Origin: an uncultured Butyrivibrio sp.
Lineage (GTDB): Bacteria > Bacillota > Clostridia > Lachnospirales > Lachnospiraceae
DNA: 64,000 nt
Assembly (NCBI RefSeq): GCF_947169445.1
Contig: NZ_CAMVPU010000021.1
Span: forward strand, 3,574 to 67,573
Direction: 5' to 3'
Of this stretch, positions 15,435 to 25,136 are shown piece by piece. The translations under genes were made by a program, and so were the position numbers. How positions within the stretch are numbered: the stretch's first letter is position 1; each line of letters begins with the position of its first letter. The notes below the pieces were generated by a model, which was not told the DNA's origin, did no database searches, and saw nothing but the letters and a program-made list of their open reading frames with translations.

Positions 15435-16883
15435 CTATTGTACCCTTTGAACCGCCTTAGGATCCCATACTATCCTATAGCCGCGTTTTCTGATTTCCTC
15501 ACACAGCTTCATACTAAGTCTGATTATTTCAGCATCATTATAAGCAATGAATCTGTCATCGGCTGCTTCAGGTCTTTTACCTGCTTCGCTTTGAATCTCA
15601 CCGTTTACAGAAAGTCTTGGTGTGAAGGTATCAAGATACTTCACTCCCAACACTTCCTCATAAAGAGGTATGAGTTCACTTCTCACAGCCATACACCTTA
15701 TATCTACTGCTGCACAGTCCTGCTGCAAAACTGCGCGATGCTGTAATCCTCCACTATACCCTTCAGGGAGATTTTCGTACATTACAGCTCCCTCCTTGGT
15801 ATATGCACCGCCAATCAGTCTCCTCCTCTTGTTAAGGAGTTTTCCTCCTACACAGCCCACATCGCCTCTTCCCGCAAAGATATCCGGAACATAGTTAATC
15901 CTATAAAAGCCAAGATGCTGCAAAGCCTCTACTTCCGCCTTTATGTGATATCTTTCCATCAAATCAGAAAGTGCTGCTTTCCCGGCTTCATAGGCATACG
16001 TCTTGCTGGCAGGATTTGCCGCTGTAGATCCTTTATGGCATCTCCAGTGATACAAAACCTTTCCTATGTGTACAATCTGACCGGACGCCATTGGCATTTC
16101 AAGAGTTGCCTCAGCACACGCCCTTAGAAACAGATCGTAATCCTGAGCACCATCGTACTTTTCTCTTAATTTAAGTCTCTTAATAATATCCGCCCTTATC
16201 ACAGTAAAATGGCAGATATAATTATTGGAAAAAAGATAATCCATATTAAATGAAGGCTTGGCATGCAGTTCATAAAAAGAATTTCCGCCCTCATCAAATT
16301 TATCCTCATCAGAATATATGAGCCTTACAGGGCACACATCATACCTTGAAAGCTTATTCTGTTTCATGCTTTTTCTGATAACTCTTGATACCTCATAAAG
16401 AGCATCAGGAGTTAGAATGTCATCATGGTCCAAAAGACCTATATAATCTCCGGAGGCTTTCTCCAGCCCCTTATTAGTATTTAAGGAAATTCCTTCATTC
16501 TTATCCAGATGATAGTAACGAATTCTCGGATCCTCTTTAGCATATTCCAATGCCATATCAGAGGTATTCATGGAAGCATCCGCCAGTACCAGTTCCCAAT
16601 TACCATAGGTCTGAGCTATGACAGATTCTATCATCTCCTTAAGATATTTTTCCGGTGTATTAAAAAGAGGAACTACAATGCTAAATCTAACACAGTTCCC
16701 CGCTTCAGCCAAAAGCTTATATTCAATGTTCTGTTCTTTAAGGGCCTCTTCACTAATAGGTACATAATCATATTTGTCCTTAAAGTTGTCAGAAACACGT
16801 TCAAGGGCAGCAAAAAATGCGGCCCTTGTACCATTGCGTTTCTGATATGCAATTGTTTTTTGAACCGCATTTTTTATACCCAT
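15435..16883 (-). CDS. Glycosyltransferase with one intact GT-A domain and a truncated second one
   Basis: The 482 residues start with about 65 residues of lead sequence. A GT2 domain follows, with FSIVVPLFNTPEKYLKEMIE and the GLLDHDDILTPD acidic motif intact. The C-terminal third aligns by eye with the back half of the second GT-A domain of the 18774 protein: DVGCVGGKL here corresponds to DVGAVGAKL there. The front half of that second domain, with the nucleotide-binding strand and LLNNDT motif, is absent, as if about 130 residues had been lost in frame. So one active site is expected. It overlaps nothing and abuts the next glycosyltransferase gene exactly. The acceptor is unknown. Confidence 0.82.
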   Translation of the reverse strand: MGIKNAVQKTIAYQKRNGTRAAFFAALERVSDNFKDKYDYVPISEEALKEQNIEYKLLAEAGNCVRFSIVVPLFNTPEKYLKEMIESVIAQTYGNWELVLADASMNTSDMALEYAKEDPRIRYYHLDKNEGISLNTNKGLEKASGDYIGLLDHDDILTPDALYEVSRVIRKSMKQNKLSRYDVCPVRLIYSDEDKFDEGGNSFYELHAKPSFNMDYLFSNNYICHFTVIRADIIKRLKLREKYDGAQDYDLFLRACAEATLEMPMASGQIVHIGKVLYHWRCHKGSTAANPASKTYAYEAGKAALSDLMERYHIKAEVEALQHLGFYRINYVPDIFAGRGDVGCVGGKLLNKRRRLIGGAYTKEGAVMYENLPEGYSGGLQHRAVLQQDCAAVDIRCMAVRSELIPLYEEVLGVKYLDTFTPRLSVNGEIQSEAGKRPEAADDRFIAYNDAEIIRLSMKLCEEIRKRGYRIVWDPKAVQRVQ

Positions 16884-16917
16884 ACATCACCTTTAAAACA
16901 TTAGATACCGATATCTA

Positions 16918-18657
16918 TCAGCCAATAACCTTCTTTACGGCATCTGTAAGCTCAGTCTGCAATTTATCTGCATCCTCAAGGTTCTTACCCTTAACGCCCA
17001 TATAGAACTTAATCTTAGGCTCAGTTCCTGAAGGTCTAGCGCAGCACCAAGCATCGTCATTAAGTTCGAAGTAAAGAACGTTAGATGTAGGAAGTCCTGT
17101 CTCTCCCTCTTTACCAGAAGCCATATCAAGAGTCTTTCCGGTCTTGTAATCTCTAAACTCAAGAACCTTGAAGTCGCCAAACTCCTTAGGAGGATTCTTA
17201 CGAAGTCTGTCCATAAGAGCTGCAATCTGCTCAGCGCCCTCTTTGCCCTTCATTGTAATAGAATACTGGCCTTCCTTGTAGTAGCCGTACTCTTCATACA
17301 TGTCAATCATAGCATCCCATACGCTCTTGCCTTGCTTTTTGTAGAAAGCAGCAAGTTCGCACAGCATCATAACTGCTACAACAGCGTCCTTATCTCTTGC
17401 ATGTGTTCCGGCAAGACATCCATAGGACTCCTCAAGACCAAATACATAATTGTGAGACTGGCCATTCTGCTCAAAGAGCTTAATCTGCTCACCAATGTAC
17501 TTAAAGCCTGTAAGTACTTCGATGTAATGAAGACCATATTTACTTGCTACAGCCTTAGCCATATTAGTAGTAACGATAGTTGTAACAAAAGCTGGATTTG
17601 CAGGCATTGTTCCAGTTGCCTGTCTCTCTCTCAAAATATAATCGCCAATAAGCATTCCGGACATATTTCCTGTAAATGCTACATATTCGCCTGTCTTGTT
17701 ATCCTTGGCATAAATTCCAAGTCTGTCTGCATCAGGATCAGTTGCAAGAACAATGTCTGCATCCTTCTCTTTAGCAAGCTTAAGAGCAAGCTCGAAGGCC
17801 TTAGGATCTTCAGGGTTAGGATATGCAAGTGTTGTAAAATCAGGATCCGGAAGTTCCTGCTCAGGAACAACAAACACATTCTTAAATCCAAGCTCCTTAA
17901 GAACTCTTCTGACAGGAAGGTTACCTGTGCCATGGAATGGTGAGTAAACAATTGTGAACTTATCAGCCATCTCGTCGATAACATCCTTGTGGATGATCTG
18001 CTTCTTAAGCTCAACCATGTATTTATCATCTATTTCTTCACCAAAAGAAACATAGAGTCCTGCTGCAATAGCGTCTTCTTTAGACATTGTTTTAACATCA
18101 TGATAATCAGTAATTGCAACAACCTCTGAAATAATACCTGTATCGTGAGGAGGTGTTACCTGCGCGCCATCCTCCCAATATACCTTGTATCCGTTGTATT
18201 CAGGCGGATTGTGTGATGCAGTAACCATAACACCCGCAATGCATCCGAATTCTCTAAGAGCAAAAGAAAGCTCTGGAGTAGGACGAAGGATATCACTTAC
18301 ATATGCCTTGATTCCGTTAGCAGCAAGGCAAAGAGCTGTCTCATCTGCAAACTCAGGAGAAAATCTTCTGCAGTCATAGGAGATTGCTACGCCCTTCTTG
18401 GCAGCATCTGCTCCGCCATTTTTCTTAATATAATTAGCAAGTCCCTGTGTAGCCTTACGAACAGTGTACTTGTTCATTCTGTTAGTACCTGCGCCGATTA
18501 CTCCACGAAGTCCTCCTGTGCCAAATTCAAGTTCTCTGTAGAATCTGTCTTCTACCTCTGCCTCGTCATTTCTGATAGCCATCAGTTCCTGCTTGGTTTC
18601 ATCATCAAAGTATGAATCATTAAGCCAGTATTCAAGCTGTTTCTGAGCCTCACTCAT
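16918..18657 (-). CDS. Phosphoglucomutase/phosphomannomutase
   Basis: This 579-residue cytoplasmic enzyme interconverts hexose 6- and 1-phosphates and so feeds NDP-sugar synthesis. All four family blocks are present. The phosphoserine loop is TASHNPPEYNGYK with S148; the metal loop is ATDPDADRLG (about 305); the sugar-binding loop is GLEESYG; and the phosphate loop is ARPSGTEPKIKFY near the C-terminus. The length matches the Gram-positive PgcA subfamily rather than the shorter ManB/AlgC. It has its own promoter inside the glycan locus. Glucose-1-phosphate is the substrate of RmlA, encoded about 10 kb upstream, which makes a phosphoglucomutase role more likely. Confidence 0.93.
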   Translation of the reverse strand: MSEAQKQLEYWLNDSYFDDETKQELMAIRNDEAEVEDRFYRELEFGTGGLRGVIGAGTNRMNKYTVRKATQGLANYIKKNGGADAAKKGVAISYDCRRFSPEFADETALCLAANGIKAYVSDILRPTPELSFALREFGCIAGVMVTASHNPPEYNGYKVYWEDGAQVTPPHDTGIISEVVAITDYHDVKTMSKEDAIAAGLYVSFGEEIDDKYMVELKKQIIHKDVIDEMADKFTIVYSPFHGTGNLPVRRVLKELGFKNVFVVPEQELPDPDFTTLAYPNPEDPKAFELALKLAKEKDADIVLATDPDADRLGIYAKDNKTGEYVAFTGNMSGMLIGDYILRERQATGTMPANPAFVTTIVTTNMAKAVASKYGLHYIEVLTGFKYIGEQIKLFEQNGQSHNYVFGLEESYGCLAGTHARDKDAVVAVMMLCELAAFYKKQGKSVWDAMIDMYEEYGYYKEGQYSITMKGKEGAEQIAALMDRLRKNPPKEFGDFKVLEFRDYKTGKTLDMASGKEGETGLPTSNVLYFELNDDAWCCARPSGTEPKIKFYMGVKGKNLEDADKLQTELTDAVKKVIG

Positions 18658-18721
18658 TTTTTACCCTCCTCAAAATGTCATTGTATATATTCATATTGAA
18701 TTATGAACCTACCATTACTTA

Positions 18722-18763
18722 GACCTTTGCCCACAAAGGCCTATTACATGAAGAATTATAACA
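18722..18763 (-). promoter_or_regulatory. Extended -10 promoter and leader hairpin of the phosphoglucomutase gene
   Basis: On the minus strand TGTTATAAT (18755-18763) is an ideal extended -10, with no clear -35. About 15 bases further downstream a stem GGCCTTTG with CAAAGGTC (18722-18741, one G-U, 4-base loop) lies in the roughly 90-base leader. It has no T tract, so it is not an obvious terminator. A GAGGAGGG ribosome site precedes the start. Confidence 0.5.
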
Positions 18764-18773
18764 CACCTTCATA

Positions 18774-20810
18774 TCACTGTGTGCGCAAACTTGAGTATCC
18801 TTCTACGTTTAAGCTGAAATCACTTCTATCAAGTGAGAAGTTTGGATTGTAATAAGGATCTCCTTTATCCAGCACTTCCTTCCACTTTGTACGGAAATGC
18901 TCAGACTCTTTTTCATAGCGCTGAGCATTCTTGCCCTCAAGGTCAAGACCTCTTGACAAAGATTCATAATGGAACAGCTCCGCAAAAGGTGTAAAGACAT
19001 TAAGATAGCCTTTTTCTCTAAGCTTAAGGCAAAAATCAACATCATTAAGGCTGACTTCGAAAGTCTCATCAAAGCCGCCAACCTCGTCATATTTTGCTCT
19101 GCTCACCATAAGGCAGGCTCCGGTAACAGCACTGACATCCTGGGCATAGCAAAGTCTTCCCATATATCCCAGATTCATTCCGGCCTGTCCATAGTGTGAA
19201 TGTCCTGCAGTTCTGTGAGCGCCAAGCTTAAGAACAACACCCGCGTGCTGAATCTTTCTGTCGGGGAAATAGAGCTTTGCTCCTACCGCACCAACGTCAT
19301 TTCTCTGAGCATACATCAAAAGCTCTTCCATCCAGTTAACGGTAATAACCTGAGTGTCATTGTTAAGAAGAACTACATACTCTCCGCTACTCTTTTGAAC
19401 GCCGTAGTTCACTACAGCAGAATAGTTAAATGAAGGCCTGCTGCCGTCAGGATTAAGGTGAGCGCCTCCCTCATAGAAGTCCACAACCTTAACTATATCT
19501 TTGAGAGAACCTGTTTTTAATTCCTCGTAATATCCCTTTATCTCAGAACCTGTACTTCCGTTTTCTACAACAATTATCTCGTAGTTGTCATATACAGACT
19601 TCTCATAAATTGATGTAATACATCTTCTTAGATCATCAGCATGCTCACAGTTTGGGATAACAATTGATATCTTAGGAGTACCCATAACCTCATACGTGAT
19701 CTTGAAAATTGTCTCAAAAGCTCTGGTACTGGTTATCTTAAAGTGATCATAGCCATGTCTTCTAAGGTGATCTGCAACAGCTCCCTTAGCTGCATCAATA
19801 GCATATGGCTTGGCATTAATATCTGAGGCTACACTTCCTGCATGTGACCTCCAATAGTACAAAAGCTTTGGAATATGAACTATATGCTGTGCTCTGTCAG
19901 TCAATCTTAAGATCATGTCATGATCCTGACTGCCATCAAACTTGGTTCTGAAAAGCTCAGTGCCATCCAAAAGAGTTCTTTTAAATACACTGAAATGACA
20001 GATATAGTTATTAGCTCTTAGATTATCGATTGCATAATCCGGCTTAAAATGCATGGTTATCATCTTATTGATGTCATCACCCTTAAAGGTAGTCTCATCA
20101 CAGTAGATATAATCTGCATTTTCCTCATTTATAGCCTTAACATACCAGTACAGTACTTCGGGATGAAGGATATCATCATGATCGAAAAGACCGATATACT
20201 CACCTGTAGCCATTTCAAGACAGTGGTTGGTGTTACCTGAAATGCCTTCGTTTTTTTTCAGCTTCATATAGCAGATTCTGCCGGCGCTGTCTTTATCCTG
20301 ATACTCTTTGACAATACTTCTGACCAGATCAACATGCTCAGCATCGGAGCCATCAGCAAGGCACAGCTGCCAATTGCCATAGGTCTGAGCAAGCACTGAC
20401 TCCACCATATCCCTAAGGAACTTCTCCGGAGTATTATAAAGAGGTACCAATATTGATATAAGAGGAGCCTTCTCAAACTTGGTGTTTTCCTGCTCTTTAC
20501 GCGTCTCCTCACTTGGAAAGCTCTCAGTTCCGAAATGAGTCATAGCCTTTTTCTCAATCTGCTTGTACTTGATCTTGGCAATAACTCCCTTTAATGATCC
20601 CTGATTTCTTATCCTGTCTCTTTGTCTTATAACCCAGTGCATAGTATTTCTGGCCGGTGTCGAAGCCTTCCAGATAGGGTTATTCTTGATCCTGTCCAGT
20701 TTAAACTGCAGTTCCTGATTCTTATCCTCAAGCTCAGCAATTTTCTCGGCAAGATCTGCACTTTTTAATTTTTCCCGCTCATAAGCGGACTTGTAGTCCA
20801 TTTCACTCAT
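18774..20810 (-). CDS. Large glycosyltransferase with two tandem GT-A domains
   Basis: The 678-residue protein begins with a coiled coil (about 5-45) and a basic stretch. The first GT2 domain starts at about 116 (PLISILVPLYNTPEKFL) with GLFDHDDIL near 208-215. The second starts at about 379 (PKISIVIPNCEHADDLRRC) with LLNNDTQV and the late LNDVDFCLKLREKGY block. Both look intact. Such two-domain enzymes extend rhamnan or mixed backbones using two linkages; that is inference here. It is the last gene of the ABC-exporter operon, starting 3 bases after the 20813 gene ends. The missing half-domain of the 15435 protein is best seen by comparison with this one. Confidence 0.88.
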   Translation of the reverse strand: MSEMDYKSAYEREKLKSADLAEKIAELEDKNQELQFKLDRIKNNPIWKASTPARNTMHWVIRQRDRIRNQGSLKGVIAKIKYKQIEKKAMTHFGTESFPSEETRKEQENTKFEKAPLISILVPLYNTPEKFLRDMVESVLAQTYGNWQLCLADGSDAEHVDLVRSIVKEYQDKDSAGRICYMKLKKNEGISGNTNHCLEMATGEYIGLFDHDDILHPEVLYWYVKAINEENADYIYCDETTFKGDDINKMITMHFKPDYAIDNLRANNYICHFSVFKRTLLDGTELFRTKFDGSQDHDMILRLTDRAQHIVHIPKLLYYWRSHAGSVASDINAKPYAIDAAKGAVADHLRRHGYDHFKITSTRAFETIFKITYEVMGTPKISIVIPNCEHADDLRRCITSIYEKSVYDNYEIIVVENGSTGSEIKGYYEELKTGSLKDIVKVVDFYEGGAHLNPDGSRPSFNYSAVVNYGVQKSSGEYVVLLNNDTQVITVNWMEELLMYAQRNDVGAVGAKLYFPDRKIQHAGVVLKLGAHRTAGHSHYGQAGMNLGYMGRLCYAQDVSAVTGACLMVSRAKYDEVGGFDETFEVSLNDVDFCLKLREKGYLNVFTPFAELFHYESLSRGLDLEGKNAQRYEKESEHFRTKWKEVLDKGDPYYNPNFSLDRSDFSLNVEGYSSLRTQ

Positions 20811-20812
20811 TC

Positions 20813-22936
20813 TTACTTTCTCACATTTAAAATATTTGGAACCCAGTTTACAAGCTTAAGTCTGCTGGTCTTATCCACTGCCAGCATACCAACCTGATAA
20901 AATCCGGGTGGCAAAAGCTCTTTTCTGATCTTAACCTTATAACCGGTCAGATCCACATTGACCTGATCCTGAAGTCTTACTCTAATGTCAGGTCTATAGC
21001 ATGTATAAACAGGGAAGCTGTAAACCTTAGGGCTCACAGGACCTGCTCCGCTTTCGTTGCGCTCTACCCTTCGAAGAAGCATGCGCTTTTCAAAAATAGC
21101 ATTATCCGAACCTATAACAAAGCCATATCCCTTAAGATAATAGCCTTCCAGATTGCCTTCTGCTGTAACACCATACATCCAGTTATCCAAAGAGCCATTG
21201 TACTCACAGCCAATTCTAAGACACTGGTCCTCTCTTGCCCCGTGGATGCCCTTATCATGAATAGTAACGCTGGAGTAAGGAATATCCTCAAGCAGCGTAT
21301 AGTCCACCTTAGGAATGATTGCAGAAATAGTCTCATCCTCAGTAAGATGTGGGCTGTAGAAAGGATCTGCATTGTAAAGATAGGAATGCTTTCTCATGAG
21401 GATTTCGCCCTCTCGGCCCAGTCGTTCCATCTTCTTGGGATCCATGGTATCCAGACCTCTTGAAAGAGATTCATGATGCCTTAAATATATGTGATTGCAG
21501 CATACGTTGTAATAGCCTTTTTCAAAAACATTGAAGCAGAAATCTACATCATTGAAGGCCACCTTAAGTTCTTCCGCAAAGCCCCCTATATCATTGAACT
21601 TCTGTCTGCTTATCATAAGGCAGGCTGCTGTCACACCAATATTGTTGTGAATGCCTCTGTTATAGCCAAAATAATGACTCTTATTATCATGCATCTTCTG
21701 GAGCTTATGAACAGGGCCTCTTCTTACGTTAGCTATACCCGCATGCTGAATCAGGTCTGTATCAGGGTAAATGAGCTTAGCTCCAACAGCACCTACATGC
21801 TTAAGCTGCGCCTGCGAAACAAGTTCGCGCATCCAGCCTTCCTTGACACACTCAATATCATCATTCAGGAAAAGAAGATACTCTCCGGTCGTGCTTCTGG
21901 CGCCTCTGTTACACATTGCAGAGAAGTTAAATTCATCCAGCTTATAAATATAATTAATCTTTGTAAGTCCGTTTTTCTTGGGAATCTTACCTATAAAACC
22001 GCCATATCTCACACGGTTCTTGGCATCACTACCATTATCCAGAACTACAACATCATATGTGATATTGTCATCACTGCTGGTAGTCTCAACCAAAGACTCC
22101 AGGCACCTCTTAAGAACCTCAGGGTGATCCTTGGATGGAATTACAATACTGACTGTTGCAGGCTTTAGAAGCATATGTCTGGAATTGTGGAAATTTCTTC
22201 CATAAAAAACATCCTGCTCTGGGCTTCTGTGGAATAATACTTCCCTGATATGACCAATCGGGAACTCTATTCCTGTTCTTTTCGCAAATGCATGCTCATG
22301 AATAGCAAGCATACAGAAAAGAACATCCGCTGAAAGCAAGGATGCTTCTAATCCCACCTGTTCCGGTGAGTTCTTTTTATTAGTTGTTCCTCCGAGCATT
22401 CTGACCGCATTATCATATTCTACAGCTGAGTCATGCATAGTTTTTGATCTGCATGCAAAAAAGCTGCCAATATAAAACGCATTAAGGTAAGAATCCGGAG
22501 ACCAGTCCGGCTTAAAATATGGATGGATGTATTTTCCACCCTTACCCACTTCATCTTCATCTCCATACACAACATTGTGCTCGGGATGAGCTACAAAATA
22601 CTGCTTGATAACCTCAGTAGCTCTTTTTGTAAGCTTACCCTTAGGACTTACAAAAAGATAAACCGTTGCCTCATCTTTCTTGGCATTGGCCACATCCCAC
22701 ACCTTGCCGTAGGGAACGACTTTCACCTTGGGTTCAGGGAGCTTGGTAGGCACCATTTCACCTGATTCGCTCATCTCATAGCCTATGGGCGCTTCAGCCT
22801 TGGCAACAGCTTCTTTTTCTATAGCCCGCTGCCATCTGTCATAAGCTGATGACTTGGCATTTACCGTCTTATTGTATTTAATTATTCTTCTTTTTGTAAG
22901 AACAGTCTTAGCTAAGTCTTTGAGCATTTCCCCCAC
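20813..22936 (-). CDS. Large glycosyltransferase: degenerate first GT-A domain, intact second, C-terminal beta domain
   Basis: The 707 residues begin with a basic segment. Residues about 80-240 resemble the back part of a GT-A domain (NVVYGDEDEVGKGGKY, FKPDWSPDSYLN) but lack the usual start strand. A complete GT2 domain starts near 262 (TVSIVIPSKDHPEVLKRC) with LFLNDDIEC and FNDVDFCFNVFEKGY. The final 130 residues look like a beta-sandwich accessory domain of unknown role. It lies between the methyltransferase-kinase gene and the 18774 glycosyltransferase with gaps of only 2 bases, so it belongs to the ABC-exporter operon. The donor is probably a dTDP-sugar given rmlABC upstream, but this is inference. 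Confidence 0.85.
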   Translation of the reverse strand: MGEMLKDLAKTVLTKRRIIKYNKTVNAKSSAYDRWQRAIEKEAVAKAEAPIGYEMSESGEMVPTKLPEPKVKVVPYGKVWDVANAKKDEATVYLFVSPKGKLTKRATEVIKQYFVAHPEHNVVYGDEDEVGKGGKYIHPYFKPDWSPDSYLNAFYIGSFFACRSKTMHDSAVEYDNAVRMLGGTTNKKNSPEQVGLEASLLSADVLFCMLAIHEHAFAKRTGIEFPIGHIREVLFHRSPEQDVFYGRNFHNSRHMLLKPATVSIVIPSKDHPEVLKRCLESLVETTSSDDNITYDVVVLDNGSDAKNRVRYGGFIGKIPKKNGLTKINYIYKLDEFNFSAMCNRGARSTTGEYLLFLNDDIECVKEGWMRELVSQAQLKHVGAVGAKLIYPDTDLIQHAGIANVRRGPVHKLQKMHDNKSHYFGYNRGIHNNIGVTAACLMISRQKFNDIGGFAEELKVAFNDVDFCFNVFEKGYYNVCCNHIYLRHHESLSRGLDTMDPKKMERLGREGEILMRKHSYLYNADPFYSPHLTEDETISAIIPKVDYTLLEDIPYSSVTIHDKGIHGAREDQCLRIGCEYNGSLDNWMYGVTAEGNLEGYYLKGYGFVIGSDNAIFEKRMLLRRVERNESGAGPVSPKVYSFPVYTCYRPDIRVRLQDQVNVDLTGYKVKIRKELLPPGFYQVGMLAVDKTSRLKLVNWVPNILNVRK

Positions 22937-22938
22937 CG

Positions 22939-25128
22939 TTACTCCTCTTCGTCTTTATAATATCGTTCCTCGCGCTTCTGAATTATCTTTTTGCCTAGTT
23001 TCTTAATAAATCCGCAGCTATTGCTGGCGCTATCCTGGATAGCCTCTTCTTCGTTCAAAGATTCGAAGATTGCTTCAGCCTGATTAGTCGGCAAAAGAGT
23101 CATTATATACTTGACGCAAAGATGATTGCGCTCCTGGACGCTTAATTTGTCACTGGTAAGCCCGAATTCAATATTGGGATCCTCATTGTTAAATACAATT
23201 GAGTCATCGGAAATCCACTTGCCATTGACCGGATGAATCGAAACATCCACCCCGTCATCTGCAAATGCTTCCCCATTCCATGTTGCGCTAAGTATCGTAA
23301 CCATACATGGTGCAAATGCAGGATCTATACGCAGAGTCTTGCAGTCAGCAGTTACTCTTATATCGAGGTTTACAGTATTCTTGTCATCATACTGCTCTTC
23401 AGGGAAAAGAGAGTCATCCTCCGAATAACCTGCTCCCTCATCAAAATAAACCTGAATGCAGTCTTCTCTTCTAAGTCCCTGGGTTTCTCCGGCTATTTCC
23501 TTGGGGATGATCACCTTACGGCCAATATCCTTCCATATTTCTACCAGTGACTTGCTATTGCCGGTAACATATTTCTGGAATGCAAATTCCTCATCAAGAA
23601 GAGATTGCATCTCCTCATCCTTGATACCAAGCTTGTCAAATACCGGTTTAGGATCAAATTTCTCCCTCTTTCTGTCCTCTAACCTATAACAGTAAAGAGC
23701 TCTCCAAACCTGTTCCTTGGCCGGAATACATTTACCATATGTCCACTCATAATCTATTATAGTCCATATTGGACCATTAACCATTATATTTGAAAAAATA
23801 AGGTCGTAATCTGACACCGGATAATCCGGCTTATAATTTATTCTTCGGATGTACTCGTTAAGCAGCGCATTGAAGCCGTCCATATCATCCTTATCAATGC
23901 ACTCATCCAGCAGTGATGCCAGCGGCACGCCATTTACAAAGGAAAAAATAGCACAGCCCTGCTTCTCATCTATCTGGCAGTCATTGACCTCAAAATCACC
24001 GCCTCTGTACTTCTCCATAAGGCCTGCATAGGCATCCCTCATCTCGAATACATGCTCTTTGGCAGCCTTGGTGAGCGGGAATTTCTTAATGATTTTCCTG
24101 CCTGCTCTGTCTATTGCAATATCAGTTCTTATCTTGAATTCATCAACTCTGTCGTTGCTATATTTACTGTAAATAGTATCAAAGGCAGGTCCCAAGATGA
24201 CCTCAAAGGAATTAGCAAATTCCTGGTACATTCCATCTTTTACCAGATCCTCATAGGCATGCTTTTCATTGAACAGCACAAGCCTGTCCCTGTCAAAGTT
24301 TCTGACATTATCCTGAAGCTCACCGAACTTAGGAAGGTAATAATCAGAATGCAAAAGAGTCATCAGCTTGTAATCCGGATAAGGATAATAGAAATGATAC
24401 TCGTTTATCCCGCATTTCTTGAATATATTAATGAGGCCGTTTCTGGTAAAGGTCTTGGCTACGCTATCGGAAGAATACCCTTCGATACCGGTAAAATAGG
24501 TTCCAAGATGATCTTCTGCACATCCGGCCAGATACTTAAGTCCCAATCTGTTCTCGATAGCGATAACAATACGTCCACCCTTTTTAAGATGAGCCTTAAG
24601 CATCTTCAGAAACTTCTCATAAGGGTTATCAGTTCCAATATATCCCTGTCCATATTCAAAAACACCAATAAGGAATATGTAGTCGAAATCCTTAGGAAGA
24701 TCCGGCTCTATATCCCTAAAATTACCAATATGAATTGTTACGTTGTCACAATCTTTATTTCTTGTGGCATTTATCTCAGAGCGTCTTCTTGACAGGTCGC
24801 AGGCAACAACCTCTCCCGCCTTCTGCGAAAGCATCCCGGTTATAGCTCCGCATCCGGAACCAACCTCTAAAACCTTAGCCTTTGGATCCATAGGAATCCA
24901 CTCAACTATATTGGCTCTCTGCTCGGATAAATGATAAAGAATAGGCCAGTTAGCTCTTTCCTCTATAACCTGTGCGTACTCTTCTTTTTTATATTTTTTC
25001 ACTATTTCAAGAAGGTCATTCTCTATAGCTCCATCACTATAAAGATCAACCCCTGAATAGTGTTTGAAATTCAGTGTAACCTTGCCAATCTTCACTTGCT
25101 CTTGCATTTTGCCCGTCCCCGCGGTCAT
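22939..25128 (-). CDS. Methyltransferase-kinase fusion, candidate glycan chain terminator (WbdD-like organisation)
   Basis: The 729 residues carry a class I SAM methyltransferase domain, with motif I VLEVGSGCGAITG at 87-99 and an acidic ACDLSRRR at 109-116. A kinase-like domain follows. RKIIKKF (344-350) would supply the ATP lysine, DYDLIFSN (440-447) the catalytic loop D-xxxx-N, and IIDYEW (457-462) the metal aspartate. The final 250 residues are beta-rich and end in a basic helix. WbdD of E. coli O9a has a methyltransferase followed by a kinase and caps the polymer before Wzm/Wzt export; here the gene follows wzm-wzt directly. A weak start is preferred at 25128; M8 at 25107 is possible. Activity of both domains is inferred. 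Confidence 0.8.
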   Translation of the reverse strand: MTAGTGKMQEQVKIGKVTLNFKHYSGVDLYSDGAIENDLLEIVKKYKKEEYAQVIEERANWPILYHLSEQRANIVEWIPMDPKAKVLEVGSGCGAITGMLSQKAGEVVACDLSRRRSEINATRNKDCDNVTIHIGNFRDIEPDLPKDFDYIFLIGVFEYGQGYIGTDNPYEKFLKMLKAHLKKGGRIVIAIENRLGLKYLAGCAEDHLGTYFTGIEGYSSDSVAKTFTRNGLINIFKKCGINEYHFYYPYPDYKLMTLLHSDYYLPKFGELQDNVRNFDRDRLVLFNEKHAYEDLVKDGMYQEFANSFEVILGPAFDTIYSKYSNDRVDEFKIRTDIAIDRAGRKIIKKFPLTKAAKEHVFEMRDAYAGLMEKYRGGDFEVNDCQIDEKQGCAIFSFVNGVPLASLLDECIDKDDMDGFNALLNEYIRRINYKPDYPVSDYDLIFSNIMVNGPIWTIIDYEWTYGKCIPAKEQVWRALYCYRLEDRKREKFDPKPVFDKLGIKDEEMQSLLDEEFAFQKYVTGNSKSLVEIWKDIGRKVIIPKEIAGETQGLRREDCIQVYFDEGAGYSEDDSLFPEEQYDDKNTVNLDIRVTADCKTLRIDPAFAPCMVTILSATWNGEAFADDGVDVSIHPVNGKWISDDSIVFNNEDPNIEFGLTSDKLSVQERNHLCVKYIMTLLPTNQAEAIFESLNEEEAIQDSASNSCGFIKKLGKKIIQKREERYYKDEEE

Positions 25129-25136
25129 TTAATATA

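Noticed and set aside
18722..18741. Hairpin before the phosphoglucomutase gene as a terminator
   Set aside because: There is no T tract after it on the minus strand, and an extended -10 lies upstream, so it is listed only as a leader hairpin.
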